In this document: in pieces, positions 9,253 to 19,400 of the stretch
Layout: every line of letters starts with the position of its first letter
Numbering within the stretch: the first letter of the stretch is position 1
Origin: Candidatus Poseidoniales archaeon
GTDB lineage: Archaea; Thermoplasmatota; Poseidoniia; Poseidoniales; Poseidoniaceae
Assembly: GCA_003602475.1 (NCBI GenBank)
Contig: QQSC01000045.1
Coordinates: 1-50,784, forward strand
Length of the DNA stretch: 50,784 bases
Direction: 5' to 3'
Program-made: the position numbers and the translations under genes
The notes under the pieces: generated by a model
Database searches by the model: none
Seen by the model: the letters and a program-made list of their open reading frames with translations, nothing else
Told to the model about the DNA's origin: nothing

Positions 9253-10269
9253 TCAGGCGGTTGTAAATGATACTTTTTCGGACTGTATTTTCAGTTCCCA
9301 ATGGCCATCACAACGTGAAACCAACCCCTCCAATCGGCCACCAGAACCCATGCGGATGAGTGCATAGGTCCAACCGACAACCAACGGAGTGTGTTCACCC
9401 GTCACCCTCAATGTAATGTTGTTGCAATCATGGAACCGTTCAACCTCAACCCCACCAAAACCAAGACGGTGAAGGTGAGCCCGAAGAACGCCCTGCAGTT
9501 CGATGACGGAATCAAAGAACACCAGTCGATGAGAGGCCATTACAGCATCAAATGCGGCGCCTGCTATGATGGAAAACAGGGTGGATTCTTCGGGAGCAAC
9601 GCCTTGAACGACCAGTCCTGGAGGCCCGCTAGCTGTTTGGCCTTCAACACTGAGCAGCGCACCAAAGAGGTATGTCAATACAGATGTTGGCAACAGAAAA
9701 TGTCGATGTTCGTTGACAAAGAAACCTACATTACGTGGTGAAAATTCAACGTCCAATGAACCCTCTAAATCATTGCGAAACCCGTCACACGACCACATCC
9801 TTGTTTGGGGCTGGCCAACGGAGGCCATGGATTCTAATTTTGGTTGGAACGACAACGATATGGCTCCCTCGTTGTGTTGTTGCCACGTCATGTTGAACCG
9901 GATGGTTTGGAGGTGCTCCCTGTGCGCCAATGCACTCCCTGAATCAACAAGTGAATGAGCTGGTTGATGCAACATCTCGGTGTTGTGGTCAAACCTCCCC
10001 CAACCCATCACCGTGCGACGGTTCGCAAGCTCCTTGATCATCGAATTTTTACGACGATACCAACGATGTGAAAGATTGGGACGTTGTTGCAGAAGATGCT
10101 CCTCGGCATCGCACACCGCATAGAGCAATTTTCTCCCAACTGGGGTTACAAACCGTTCTTCCATGGCATACCACCATCGCTCAAAGTCAGGAACTGGCCA
10201 CAAGTGGACGGATTCTCCCTTTTGAGTAGCCAAGGCGCCCAAACCGATTTCTGTTACTGGGGGATGCAT
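9253..10269 (-). CDS. Conserved-looking protein of unknown function (338 aa)
   Basis: I do not recognise this protein. It has no signal peptide and no clear membrane helix, is rich in His and Trp, and has a well-mixed globular composition. The first ~110 residues include WYAMEERFVTPVGRKLLYAVCDAEEHLL and a basic helix (RWYRRKNSMIKELANRR). A central part contains FSPRNVGFFVNEHRHFLLPTSVL, and the C-terminal half looks alpha/beta. It begins 8 nt after the stop of serine hydroxymethyltransferase and is probably translated from the same message. The 81-nt gap to the TSP3 gene downstream holds no obvious terminator. Length, codon use and tight linkage support a real gene; I can assign no function. 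Confidence 0.7.
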   Translation of the reverse strand: MHPPVTEIGLGALATQKGESVHLWPVPDFERWWYAMEERFVTPVGRKLLYAVCDAEEHLLQQRPNLSHRWYRRKNSMIKELANRRTVMGWGRFDHNTEMLHQPAHSLVDSGSALAHREHLQTIRFNMTWQQHNEGAISLSFQPKLESMASVGQPQTRMWSCDGFRNDLEGSLDVEFSPRNVGFFVNEHRHFLLPTSVLTYLFGALLSVEGQTASGPPGLVVQGVAPEESTLFSIIAGAAFDAVMASHRLVFFDSVIELQGVLRAHLHRLGFGGVEVERFHDCNNITLRVTGEHTPLVVGWTYALIRMGSGGRLEGLVSRCDGHWELKIQSEKVSFTTA

Positions 10270-10277
10270 GTCAATCT

Positions 10278-11591
10278 TCAGACGGTTTTTGGATAGGCAT
10301 CGTTGTTGCCAGCATCAAAACAATACTGCACGGTCTGGAAACAATCCTTGAGATGTTGAACATCCTTCTTCACAGAGCGAGGGTCTTCGTGATGAATCAG
10401 CACCCGAGCGTACAGCTTAGCCACCTCATGCATCTCATTTACACCCATACCAACTCGAGTGATCTCCTGAACACCCAACCGCAACCCTGAGGGTTTCAAC
10501 GCCTTTGTATCACCGGGAAGCATGTTCATGTTGGTGATGATGCCTGCCTTCTCAAGCAAAAGAGCAGCTGTTGCTCCGGCACCTGAGTCAAGTTGTCCGT
10601 GACGCGTCAGCACTTGATGGGATGCAGTGTAGCCACGACCTTCCGCAAGAACATCAAATCCTTCCGCTGCCATGGCACCTGCGAAAGCTTGAGCGTTGCG
10701 AACAATGTCCCGAGCATACGAATGGCCGTGGGCCTTGAATTCAGCCAGTGCGACAACCTTTCCAGCAACATGGTGAAGGTGATAGGAGGAGCATACCCCT
10801 GGAAACACCGCATTGTTGAGCTTTCGATGCACGGCCGGGTCTTCAGACGATCCAATGACGAATCCGCCCTGTGGACCAGGGAATGTTTTGTGGCTTGAGC
10901 CCGTCATGACATCGGCACCTTCTCGCAACGGATCTTGAAAAACTCCGCCTGCAATGAGTCCCAATACATGAGCCCCGTCGTACATCACAGTGGCTCCGAC
11001 TTCATGCGCAGCATCTGCCAGTTCCTTGAGAGGTGTGGGAAACAGGAATACCGATTGCCCAAACAAGGCCAATTTTGGTTCAACCTCACGAATAAGATTC
11101 AATGAACCATCGATGTCGGGTTCCATGAGTTCTTCGTTCCAAGGATAGGTGGTCAACTTGAGATCACGGACCCCTACAGCACCCATCCGAGCATGGGAGA
11201 TGTGACCTCCATCGGCTGTTGATACTGCCGTGATGTTGTCTCCGGGTTTGGCGAAAGCCTTCAACACGCCGATGTTGCTTACGGTCCCGGAAATGGACTG
11301 TAAATTGACAAAAGGAGCATCAAACACCTCTTTTGCAAGTTCGATTCCAATGGACTCCACGGTATCAAAATCTTCGCAACCTTGGTAGTATCGGCGTCCG
11401 GGCAATCCTTCTGCATACCGTCCATGAAGGTCGCTGTTGACGGCTTGGCGAACCATCGGCGAAATGATGTTTTCACTTGCGATCATTCCAAGACCGTGCC
11501 GGTAAAGAGATGTGCTTGAGTGAACAGCTTCCATGACCTGTTCGGCCAACACCGTTGAGGTTGACGTGTTGGGACGTTCGTTAGGGACCAT
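10278..11591 (-). CDS. glyA: Serine hydroxymethyltransferase
   Basis: This PLP enzyme interconverts serine and glycine with transfer of a one-carbon unit to a folate or pterin carrier in the cytoplasm. At 437 aa it has the normal length. The PLP-binding lysine lies in TGSSHKTFPGPQGG (K235), the hallmark of the family. Also present are MIASENIISP near residue 40, GRYAEGLPGRRYYQGCE near 58-73, and the cofactor aspartate in YDGAHVLGLI. The ATG start at 11591 has no strong Shine-Dalgarno. The gene lies 44 nt after the TPR membrane protein and 8 nt before the unknown 338-aa gene. SerA, which feeds serine synthesis, is encoded elsewhere in the window (26870-27853). Confidence 0.95.
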   Translation of the reverse strand: MVPNERPNTSTSTVLAEQVMEAVHSSTSLYRHGLGMIASENIISPMVRQAVNSDLHGRYAEGLPGRRYYQGCEDFDTVESIGIELAKEVFDAPFVNLQSISGTVSNIGVLKAFAKPGDNITAVSTADGGHISHARMGAVGVRDLKLTTYPWNEELMEPDIDGSLNLIREVEPKLALFGQSVFLFPTPLKELADAAHEVGATVMYDGAHVLGLIAGGVFQDPLREGADVMTGSSHKTFPGPQGGFVIGSSEDPAVHRKLNNAVFPGVCSSYHLHHVAGKVVALAEFKAHGHSYARDIVRNAQAFAGAMAAEGFDVLAEGRGYTASHQVLTRHGQLDSGAGATAALLLEKAGIITNMNMLPGDTKALKPSGLRLGVQEITRVGMGVNEMHEVAKLYARVLIHHEDPRSVKKDVQHLKDCFQTVQYCFDAGNNDAYPKTV

Positions 11592-11635
11592 GGAACGACC
11601 AAGGTGCTGGAGGTAGATGAACCTAACACCGGGCT

Positions 11636-14600
11636 TCAGCGGCCGGCACTCCCTGGTCGACCAGCTCCACCTGGTCTCCCTTGACCTTTTTCGCTTCGAA
11701 TGGTGTTGCGCGGAATAAATTTGTTGACCGATTGAAGGCCCTCTCCTCTTGCTGCTGCATCAATTTGGCGGGTGTCTTTTTTGTTGAGGTAGTTGTTCCT
11801 TCCGCGGTAAGCACCCGGGCCAATGTGCCGTTCAAGGGCAGGTCCGGATTCTCCATGTTCTTTGGGACGCTTGAGCCACCAAGCTTTCCCAAGGCGCTCT
11901 GTTCGGAGTTTCTTCCCCTTTCGAATAGAGGAGGACCGGCGCTGTAGACGCTGACGAACGATTTTATCTGGTTCTTTTTCCAAACGTTCGGTCATCCATG
12001 CGGGCAAGCCGACGTCCAAAACAACACCGTTGACCGTGACTAAAATACCAGAGAGCAAAAGGTGAGTCCCCATGGGCAGGGTTTTGACATCCGGCTTTGC
12101 CTTGAATCTGCGCAACCGTTTGGCGTACTTGATCATCCCGCGCTGGTCCCGGTGACGAATCAGTTGCTCTTGTTGATGGCTCAATCGTATGTAACTGCCG
12201 TGGAAGAAGAGCAAGACGACGGTGAGCATGGCCCCCTGATTGGCTCCAATTTCTTGGTACACAAGAATGCCCAAGACAAACCACATCGGGATCAGGACAA
12301 GGTACGTGAACACAAAGGAAAGGACGCTCTTTGAGTACCGTGGAGGCATGGTGTTGATGGCTGCTTGGTGAGCCATAACGAGGATATTCGCATTGACGGC
12401 TTCATCCAACCCTCCTTTTTGAGTCAACGCTGCAACGGCGTTAACGGGAATTTCATCCATGATACTGCTTTTCATGTTGGGACCGTCGAGGACCAACGCA
12501 ACTTCTGGGTGTTCTTTGCCCTTGGTGCCGTACCCCATGATGGCACTCAAGGCCAACACTCTTGGGTCCTTCCCATCGCTTTTGAGGAGTTCATCGAGAA
12601 CACTCCGGGCATCATGCCACAGACCCTTGTCGATCAAGCACAACGCAACCGCGATTCGAGGCCGAGTACCGGTTGGATCTTTTTTCACCAGTTCAAGGGC
12701 CATGTCCAGTCCATCGTCATAACGTCGTTGCGCGCGCAGAAGAGCTATTTTTGAAAGGGTGCCCACCTGAGTTAATTTATCGTTGTGAGCATGCATGACG
12801 CTCGGGTCTGGATCCCATGATTGGAGGATTTTTTGCAAGGTTTGGAGGTGATCGATGGCTGAATTGTTTTCCCAATCCCACAAGTCATCCTCGGATACGC
12901 GTCCGTGCCATGGGTCCAACCATTCACAAATGAAGGACAATATTTCGGGCTCGTCATAACCTTCCGGTTGTTGAAGGCCGTGAAGGGCTTCTCTCGCTGC
13001 ATCAAGGCGGCGCATGGCCACGAAACCGGTGGCGACAATCATTCGCGCTTCGTCGTTGTCTCCACCCGTCTGGGCCAAAAGTTTCCGGGCTTCTTCAACA
13101 GCTTGGGGCCACATTCCACGAAGGGCTTTTTCCCACATGGATGCCCGGGCTTTTTCCTGTCGGATAAGTGCCTGATCCCCTTTGAATTCATGTTCCTGTA
13201 TTCGTATGAGCATGTCGATGTCTTCGATGATGGCTGCGTTCTCGACCATCATTTGAAGGCGGTCGCCTCCTTCCAACTTCACCGCACCCTCACGTCGTTC
13301 ATCTGGGTTCAAGTCAAAGGACAGGGCCACCAACGAACCGAATTTGCTGATGGAAAGAAGCCATGTAAACAGAAACACGACCTGTCCAGCCCCGATGAAG
13401 AGCCACACCGTTAAGAGGCGCATTTCTTCATTGAATCCGTTGGTTTCAAGGAATGCGGTAAACGGCATCAAATCTCCAAATTCCTTGTAGCACACAAGAA
13501 TGAGGAGCAAGACAGTGTATCCTGAGAATCCTGCAAAAGCAAACGTCAACTGCCTGGCTTGTGCAGACTTCTCCGTCCTGATCTCTCTGGGAGAATCGAG
13601 TGTGACGCCAAAGATACCTCCGAACGTTTGACCTCCCAGAATGAGGTTGCGAGTCAGTTCAAAGATGAACGCCAAGCCGACAATCGCAATGTTCAATGAG
13701 AGGTAAAAAGAGAGGAATATTGGCAGAGATTTGATAAATTCCCAGTGGAACAAAAGTTCTGAAATGGCATCAATGTTGATGTAAATTGAATAGCCAACGA
13801 TGCCTCCAAAATTGAGTATCTCTTCAGCGTTCGATGGGTCACTCAGCATCACGTGAACAACCGTGAGAATACCGTTTAGGGCGACGATTGGCATGGTTAA
13901 CAGAAACAAGACGAGCAAAAACGAAAACAACCGTCCAACAAAACGAGCCCGCTCAGGATCGATGGGGTTTGGCCGGCCCCGAGAGGTCCTCCACTTGTTG
14001 ATCAGCAACATGTTCCATGAAGCACCGAGAATTCGACCATAGGCCAAAATGGTGGGGGCCATGAACGTCAACATGGCATACGCCAACCAACCGGGAGTGA
14101 GCGCTCCATCGTTGAGGTTGATGCCGTAGAAAAGCACCAATCCCGTGATGGCAATCAGAAGCCCCAAGGTGATAAAACGGCGCAGAGAACTCAACAGTGA
14201 GGCTTTTCCTTTCTTGGAAGAGCCCTTGCCAACAAGTTGCCCGTTGAGAGTCTCCCAGGGCGAGATAAACACTGGAACAATTACACAAATTGCAATGATA
14301 TAGATGTTCAAGAGGGCGTAATCGTCGGCGTCAAACAACAATTCAGTGATGAGCATCAAGATGCCTGTCAGCCCCATCATGTACAGGAAAACACCGTACC
14401 TTACGGACCCGGTTTTCATCAACTTCCGAGTGTCTCGGTTCGTTTTAGTGATGCGATGAACTTCGTAGAGATTGTCATCAATCTCAAACGCTACTTGAAG
14501 ATTTTTCAGCTGTTGCGGTATAAACCATCTACGGACACAATAAGCAACCACGAGGGAGATGAACAAGGGGGCAAGCAACGTTGTGGAAATTTCAGTGTTT

Positions 14601-14680
14601 GAGGTGACTCCTGTTGCAGAGGCGGTCGGAAGCAGCGAGAACAAAGCAACGCACGAGATGACCAAAATCCCGTATCGCAT
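11636..14680 (-). CDS. Large polytopic membrane protein with TPR-like domain and Gly/Arg/Pro-rich tail
   Basis: I do not recognise a named family for this 1014-aa protein. It begins with a signal-like segment (ILVISCVALFSLLPTASA) and has about ten hydrophobic helices up to roughly residue 450. A soluble helical region follows (about 470-800) whose spacing resembles tetratricopeptide repeats (ALRGMWPQAVEEARKLLAQ, RMIVATGFVAMRRLDAAREAL, VALCLIDKGLWHDARSVLDELL). Two to three more membrane helices come next, then a strongly basic tail ending GQGRPGGAGRPGSAGR. TPR regions usually hold protein partners, so a membrane scaffold or assembly factor is plausible but unproven. The gene lies 40 nt downstream of the aminotransferase and 44 nt upstream of glyA. 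Confidence 0.8.
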   Translation of the reverse strand: MRYGILVISCVALFSLLPTASATGVTSNTEISTTLLAPLFISLVVAYCVRRWFIPQQLKNLQVAFEIDDNLYEVHRITKTNRDTRKLMKTGSVRYGVFLYMMGLTGILMLITELLFDADDYALLNIYIIAICVIVPVFISPWETLNGQLVGKGSSKKGKASLLSSLRRFITLGLLIAITGLVLFYGINLNDGALTPGWLAYAMLTFMAPTILAYGRILGASWNMLLINKWRTSRGRPNPIDPERARFVGRLFSFLLVLFLLTMPIVALNGILTVVHVMLSDPSNAEEILNFGGIVGYSIYINIDAISELLFHWEFIKSLPIFLSFYLSLNIAIVGLAFIFELTRNLILGGQTFGGIFGVTLDSPREIRTEKSAQARQLTFAFAGFSGYTVLLLILVCYKEFGDLMPFTAFLETNGFNEEMRLLTVWLFIGAGQVVFLFTWLLSISKFGSLVALSFDLNPDERREGAVKLEGGDRLQMMVENAAIIEDIDMLIRIQEHEFKGDQALIRQEKARASMWEKALRGMWPQAVEEARKLLAQTGGDNDEARMIVATGFVAMRRLDAAREALHGLQQPEGYDEPEILSFICEWLDPWHGRVSEDDLWDWENNSAIDHLQTLQKILQSWDPDPSVMHAHNDKLTQVGTLSKIALLRAQRRYDDGLDMALELVKKDPTGTRPRIAVALCLIDKGLWHDARSVLDELLKSDGKDPRVLALSAIMGYGTKGKEHPEVALVLDGPNMKSSIMDEIPVNAVAALTQKGGLDEAVNANILVMAHQAAINTMPPRYSKSVLSFVFTYLVLIPMWFVLGILVYQEIGANQGAMLTVVLLFFHGSYIRLSHQQEQLIRHRDQRGMIKYAKRLRRFKAKPDVKTLPMGTHLLLSGILVTVNGVVLDVGLPAWMTERLEKEPDKIVRQRLQRRSSSIRKGKKLRTERLGKAWWLKRPKEHGESGPALERHIGPGAYRGRNNYLNKKDTRQIDAAARGEGLQSVNKFIPRNTIRSEKGQGRPGGAGRPGSAGR

Positions 14681-14719
14681 GGCTTATGGAGTGAAATTAA
14701 CCGTAAGAAGCCTTCGTTT

Positions 14720-15934
14720 CTATGCAGCGGTTCTGTGACGAGAGAGGAAGCGTTCAATTCGGTCGAAGGCGTCTTTCAATACCCCCATGTCCGCCAGAAA
14801 GACAATTCGAACGTGCCCTGAACCAAATTCAGGAGAAAAGCCGCTACCGTGAACAAGAAGGACATGTTCTTCGTGAAGCAAAGACAACACGAAGGATTTG
14901 TCATCGTCTGCCCAACGGTCATCTGTTAGACGGGCAAACATGTAGAAGGCCCCGCCCGGGGCCTGAAGTTCAATACCCTCAATTTGTTGTATTCTGTTGA
15001 TGCAGTAATCCCTCTGTTGTTGAACCTTTTCAGCGTAAGAAACCATCCACTTGCGGTCCCCGGTTAATCCCGCCAGATACCCATGTTGAGCCGGTGTTGA
15101 CGGGCACAATCTTGAGCGCAACAATCGCTCTAAGGCGTCCTTCACAAGTGGCAATCGGTTTGTTGGATCATGCAGTGCCATGTAGCCCAATCGCCAACCT
15201 GGAGCATAGTATACTTTTGATACACCGTTGAGGGTCACCACTGGAACGGTGTTTGAACAGGCAGCTGCTGAAACATGGGTGCCTGTATAGTCCAGGCCAT
15301 CGTAAATTTCATCCGCTACAAGCAAGCAATTGGGATACTGTTCGAGCAAGGAAATCATTCGCTCAATTCCTTCCCTGCCCATAACCGAACCACAGGGGTT
15401 GTTGGGGTTGATCAAGACCAACATCCGCACATCCTTGTCCATTTTCGCCTCAATATCATCGAAATCAATTTGCCAACCACGGTCACCATCCAAACGGTAT
15501 TCAACGGTTGATGCACCGTACATCTGTGGGTAGGCCATGTAAGGTGGGTAATGAGGACCTGGTGCCAAAATCTTTGCGCCGTCCTCAAGTACCGCAGCAA
15601 ACAGAATTTGCAATGCCTCGGTGACCCCGTGACAAACATACACATCGTCCTTTTTCGCAGCCCAACCTTTCCCTCGTTCATCAGCGGCAATCGCTTCACG
15701 TAGAGCCGGTAATCCGTAGGACGGAGAATATCCATTGTTGCCATCCTGCAAAGCTTTACTGTACGCATCCACCATGTGTTGAGGTGTGGGTAAACCAGGG
15801 TATGCGATGGGATCTCCAATGTTCAGTTTGATGATTTCATGGCCTTGTTCTTCCAAGGCCGTTGCAGGAACGACAACGTCCCTGATGGCGTATTCAATGC
15901 TGGCTGCTCTGGAAGATGCTGGCATGGGATTCAT
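14720..15934 (-). CDS. Class I/II pyridoxal-phosphate aminotransferase (alanine/aspartate aminotransferase type)
   Basis: This cytoplasmic aminotransferase belongs to fold type I. The PLP lysine is in GVSKVYYAPGWRLGY (about K240), the substrate/PLP asparagine in NPNNPCG, the ring-contacting Asp/Tyr in VADEIYDGLDY, and the carboxylate-binding Arg in the C-terminal GHVRIVFL block. The APGPHYPPYMAYP segment and overall length suggest an AlaA/AlaT-like alanine transaminase, though substrate cannot be read from sequence. The track start (15943) is GTG. The ATG at 15934 is preferred because GAGGTGG sits ~6 nt upstream, partly inside the end of the EVE gene, which suggests translational coupling. 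It is the third gene after the RND transporter and the EVE protein. Confidence 0.9.
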   Translation of the reverse strand: MNPMPASSRAASIEYAIRDVVVPATALEEQGHEIIKLNIGDPIAYPGLPTPQHMVDAYSKALQDGNNGYSPSYGLPALREAIAADERGKGWAAKKDDVYVCHGVTEALQILFAAVLEDGAKILAPGPHYPPYMAYPQMYGASTVEYRLDGDRGWQIDFDDIEAKMDKDVRMLVLINPNNPCGSVMGREGIERMISLLEQYPNCLLVADEIYDGLDYTGTHVSAAACSNTVPVVTLNGVSKVYYAPGWRLGYMALHDPTNRLPLVKDALERLLRSRLCPSTPAQHGYLAGLTGDRKWMVSYAEKVQQQRDYCINRIQQIEGIELQAPGGAFYMFARLTDDRWADDDKSFVLSLLHEEHVLLVHGSGFSPEFGSGHVRIVFLADMGVLKDAFDRIERFLSRHRTAA

Positions 15935-15944
15935 GTTCACCACC

Positions 15945-16424
15945 TCAACTCACGACAACATCGTCCGTTGTCAATCCCACCATGGCCAAAACAGCTTCGA
16001 AATGGCGAGCCTCAACAGGTTGAACGGACAACCGTTGGCCCTTACGGAGCAAGAGCATTTCATCAAGCGCCGGGTTGGTGCGCAAGTCAGGGAGTGAAAT
16101 CATTGGCAGGGCCATCACGGGTTCAATATCGACCATAAACCAACGAGGGGACTCTGGTGTGGATTTAGGGTCGTAATAATTGCTGTTCGTGTCCCAAGAA
16201 GTGTGATCGGGATAGCCTTCCTTGAGGACCTTGGCGATACCTCCAATGTGCGGCGGCTTGGTGTTGGAGTGGTAAAAGAGAATCAAGTCCCCTGGTTTCA
16301 TATCGTCCCGCATCATGTTTCGGGCCTGATAGTTTCGGACACCGTCCCAGTGAGTGCTTCCATCCTCAACCAGTCGGTCATAGGGATAGACGTCCAATTC
16401 GGACTTCATCAACCAGTGGTTCAT
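15945..16424 (-). CDS. EVE domain protein (PUA-like fold)
   Basis: The protein matches the EVE family, a small PUA-like fold thought to bind modified bases in RNA or DNA. The start MNHWLMKSE is the family hallmark (usually MNYWLMKSEP), followed by DGVRNYQARNMMRD, MKPGDLILFYHSN and the C-terminal LPMISLPDLRTNP. The usual length is 140-160 aa; from the ATG at 16424 the product is 159 aa. The track start at 16469 adds 15 residues before the conserved MNHWLMKSE and would overlap the RND gene, so it was rejected. It lies 38 nt after the RND transporter and directly before the aminotransferase. EVE proteins are often single housekeeping genes, and neither neighbour reveals a target. Confidence 0.88.
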   Translation of the reverse strand: MNHWLMKSELDVYPYDRLVEDGSTHWDGVRNYQARNMMRDDMKPGDLILFYHSNTKPPHIGGIAKVLKEGYPDHTSWDTNSNYYDPKSTPESPRWFMVDIEPVMALPMISLPDLRTNPALDEMLLLRKGQRLSVQPVEARHFEAVLAMVGLTTDDVVVS

Positions 16425-16462
16425 CAACACCACGACAGCGAGGGGGACTATTGAATGCTCGC

Positions 16463-19400
16463 TCACCAAGCGTCTGCAACGTCCTCAAGCATGGCATCCA
16501 TGACTTCGATGGACTCGTTTTTGTATTGCACCAATCCCAGATTCCGAGCCATGCTGTTCGCATTGCCAACCGCTCCAATCCCCATCTTTTCGAGCGTGAC
16601 AAAAATGGCAGGGAGAAGGATCAGGGCACTTGCAGCAGCCACCCAAAGCAAAATCAAAATCACCGTGATGAACGGCTTAATCTCCGGAATTGGAATGTCG
16701 TAGGCGGTGTACATCCCCAATGATGTCACGGTGGCGGCTTCAAACAGCGACATCCCTGTCCCAACTGCAGCGGAGCGAATGGCAGGTATACCGCCGCCAA
16801 GTTCCTTGATTCGATTGGCAATGTGAATGGAAAAGTCAACCCCTACACCGACCAATATGGAGCCGATCATGACCGTCACAAGGGACAACGGCACATCCAT
16901 TCTCCACATCACCAACCATTGCAAAGCCACTGTTGCGATGACTGGAGAGGTTGTCCATATGGAGTAGCGAACATTGCTGAAGACAATGGCCAGAACAATC
17001 ATGGTGAAAATGAGGGCAAAACCAAGAGAAGTCCATTGTGAACCAACAATGAGCTTGTTGACTTCAATAGCGGTGGCCGCAACACCCGTCAAATCCTCAG
17101 CCGTTTCTCCGTAAGGCCCTTGGAACGTGGCCACCCGCTCGTTGACCAAATCCACGCTCTTTGATGTGTCGGCGACGGGAATAAACGGCATATCGATGTA
17201 AATCAGTGTGCGGTCGAAGTCCTCGTTGACGAAAATTTCACGTGTCTCTTTGGTCAGTGAAGCGTAAAAAACATCCAAAAGGAAGATTTGACTTTGCTGT
17301 GAGCCTGGCAATCCAAATTCATCTGGTCGGGTTAGCAAATCCCAAAACGAACCGTCGACGGATTGACTGCGATTGAGGAGAACTTCTGTCGTTGCTTTCA
17401 CGTCCTCGCATGCATCGGAACCAGCACAAGGAATCTGTTGCATCAACTCGTTGATTTGCTCACCCGATGCTGTCACTTGAATGCCAGAAGCTTTCATTAA
17501 GAACACAATTGATACAGCGGTGGTGTTTTCTATTTCGTTCAATGAACCCTCAAGATTGTCGATTTTTGTCAGCATCGCTGCCGGGTCGTCGTTTGAGCCG
17601 TCACCGTCGTTCACATTGCCGCTCACGTTTGCGTTGACCAACACCATGCCCACCTGACCGGCTTCAAACTCGTTGCTGTATTGTTTCATTTTGATGACAG
17701 GTGACTCGGTTTCAGGCGCCATGCCCAAGAGGTCGATGTTTTCCTGAACGTTGGCCCGACCGATGGTGCCCGAAAGAAGAACAAGCAAAACAAACGTGAC
17801 GATGATGGCTTTGTTGCGCTTGATTGGCAAATCGACCAACACATCGAAGGCCTTCAGAGGTGGATGTTTGGGCTTTTTGAGGTCCAACAGCAACGTCAAG
17901 TTGGGAACCATGAACATGGTGAGAATGTAAACGATCACGATGCCGAGTGACAACGCAATACCGACCGTTTGAATCGGAGCCATCGGCGTGAGCACCAACG
18001 AAATGAAACCGATCACCGTGGTCACCGCCGATAAAAACACGGCTCGACCGGTGCTGTTGAGTGAAGCCCTCATTTTCTCATCCTTTGTCCCCGATTCCTC
18101 GGCATACCTGTTGGTGATGTGGAGGCCATAAGAAACTCCCAACGCGAGCAAAATCGGCCCGACAATAATGACTGTCATCGTCACTTCGTAATTTGTCGCC
18201 CCGATGATGCCGAGTGTCCAGAAGACCGAGCAAAGCGTTGGCAAACCTGCAATGATGACCACCTTAATTCCCTGAACGGGTCGTATACCGGTCAAACCTG
18301 CCTGCATCAAATCCGAGTGAAAGACGAACAAGCCAATGGCCACCAGAACAATGGCCTTGGGGAAGATGTCCCAAAAGAGTTTGAATGAAAATTCTGTGAC
18401 CGCATTGGTGATGGGAACCGGACCTGTCAAGGTCATGGTTAATCCCAAGTCGTCCCAATCACACACCCGATTGTCTACGGGTGCCCCGTTATCATCGAAC
18501 TCACAGGCCCGGTTTGACTGGGATATTTCGTCAAGAATTTGTTGTGTGTCGGCGATGATGTCCTTAGCAGGTCGATTTTCAGTCACGGCAATGGCCATGA
18601 TGGCTCGATCGAGCAGTCCGTCCGGTCCGCCACCTTCCCCTCCACTGATGTCTCGAGCCAGTTTGTTGAGGCCAGAAGTTGGAGAGCCGTCGTCTTCGTA
18701 CATTTCACTGACAACCAGATCGATGGTGTTCTGACTGGGAATTTCGTAGGAACCTCCGAGTTCCTCGTCGGTCAAGGCGAATCCGTTGTTGACTTCTTCC
18801 GCAGCTGATCGTGTCAAACAATCGTCCTCAGGATCGTCCGATACGCAACCGAGTTCCCCCAGTTCTGTGACGATTGCTTCCCGAATCCGAGGTGCGCTTG
18901 AATTCACTTCCTTGAGGACCGTTGAAAGCGAAAGAATGTAGATCACGTCATCCGAATCATCCGACAAATAGGGATTTAACCGATTTTCCACATAGCTAAT
19001 TTCTTGCAAAATGCGCTGTTGCGTTATGTTTTGTTGCTCTGATTCAATGTAGACGACCATAACATTGGTCGACCAATCTTCTTCTACCTTGCCGATCAGC
19101 TCGGCGACACGACTCCCATCTGGGAGGTAAACTTCCATGTCACCGTTTACGTTCAATGCAGGATTGTTCGGGTCATCGTCAAACGACGTGTCATCAAGAA
19201 ATCCTGACTGGGTCACAAAGTAAACCGTGAGCAGAACAAACACGAGGACCGTCGGCAAAGGAAACTTCGTGATGGCACCGGTGGCCCCCGATTTTTGCCA
19301 TTCCCTCTTGAGTCGGTTTGGGGCCTGAAGAACAGCATCAATGCTCCGCTTTGAATCGACCGCCCTGAGCTGACCCACCACCTGGGCTCGCTTGTTTTTG

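Noticed and set aside
14691-14703. AT-rich gtgaaattaaccg before the TPR membrane gene as a TATA box
   Set aside because: It is only ~17 nt from the ATG, too close for a normal TATA-to-start distance, unless translation starts further in.
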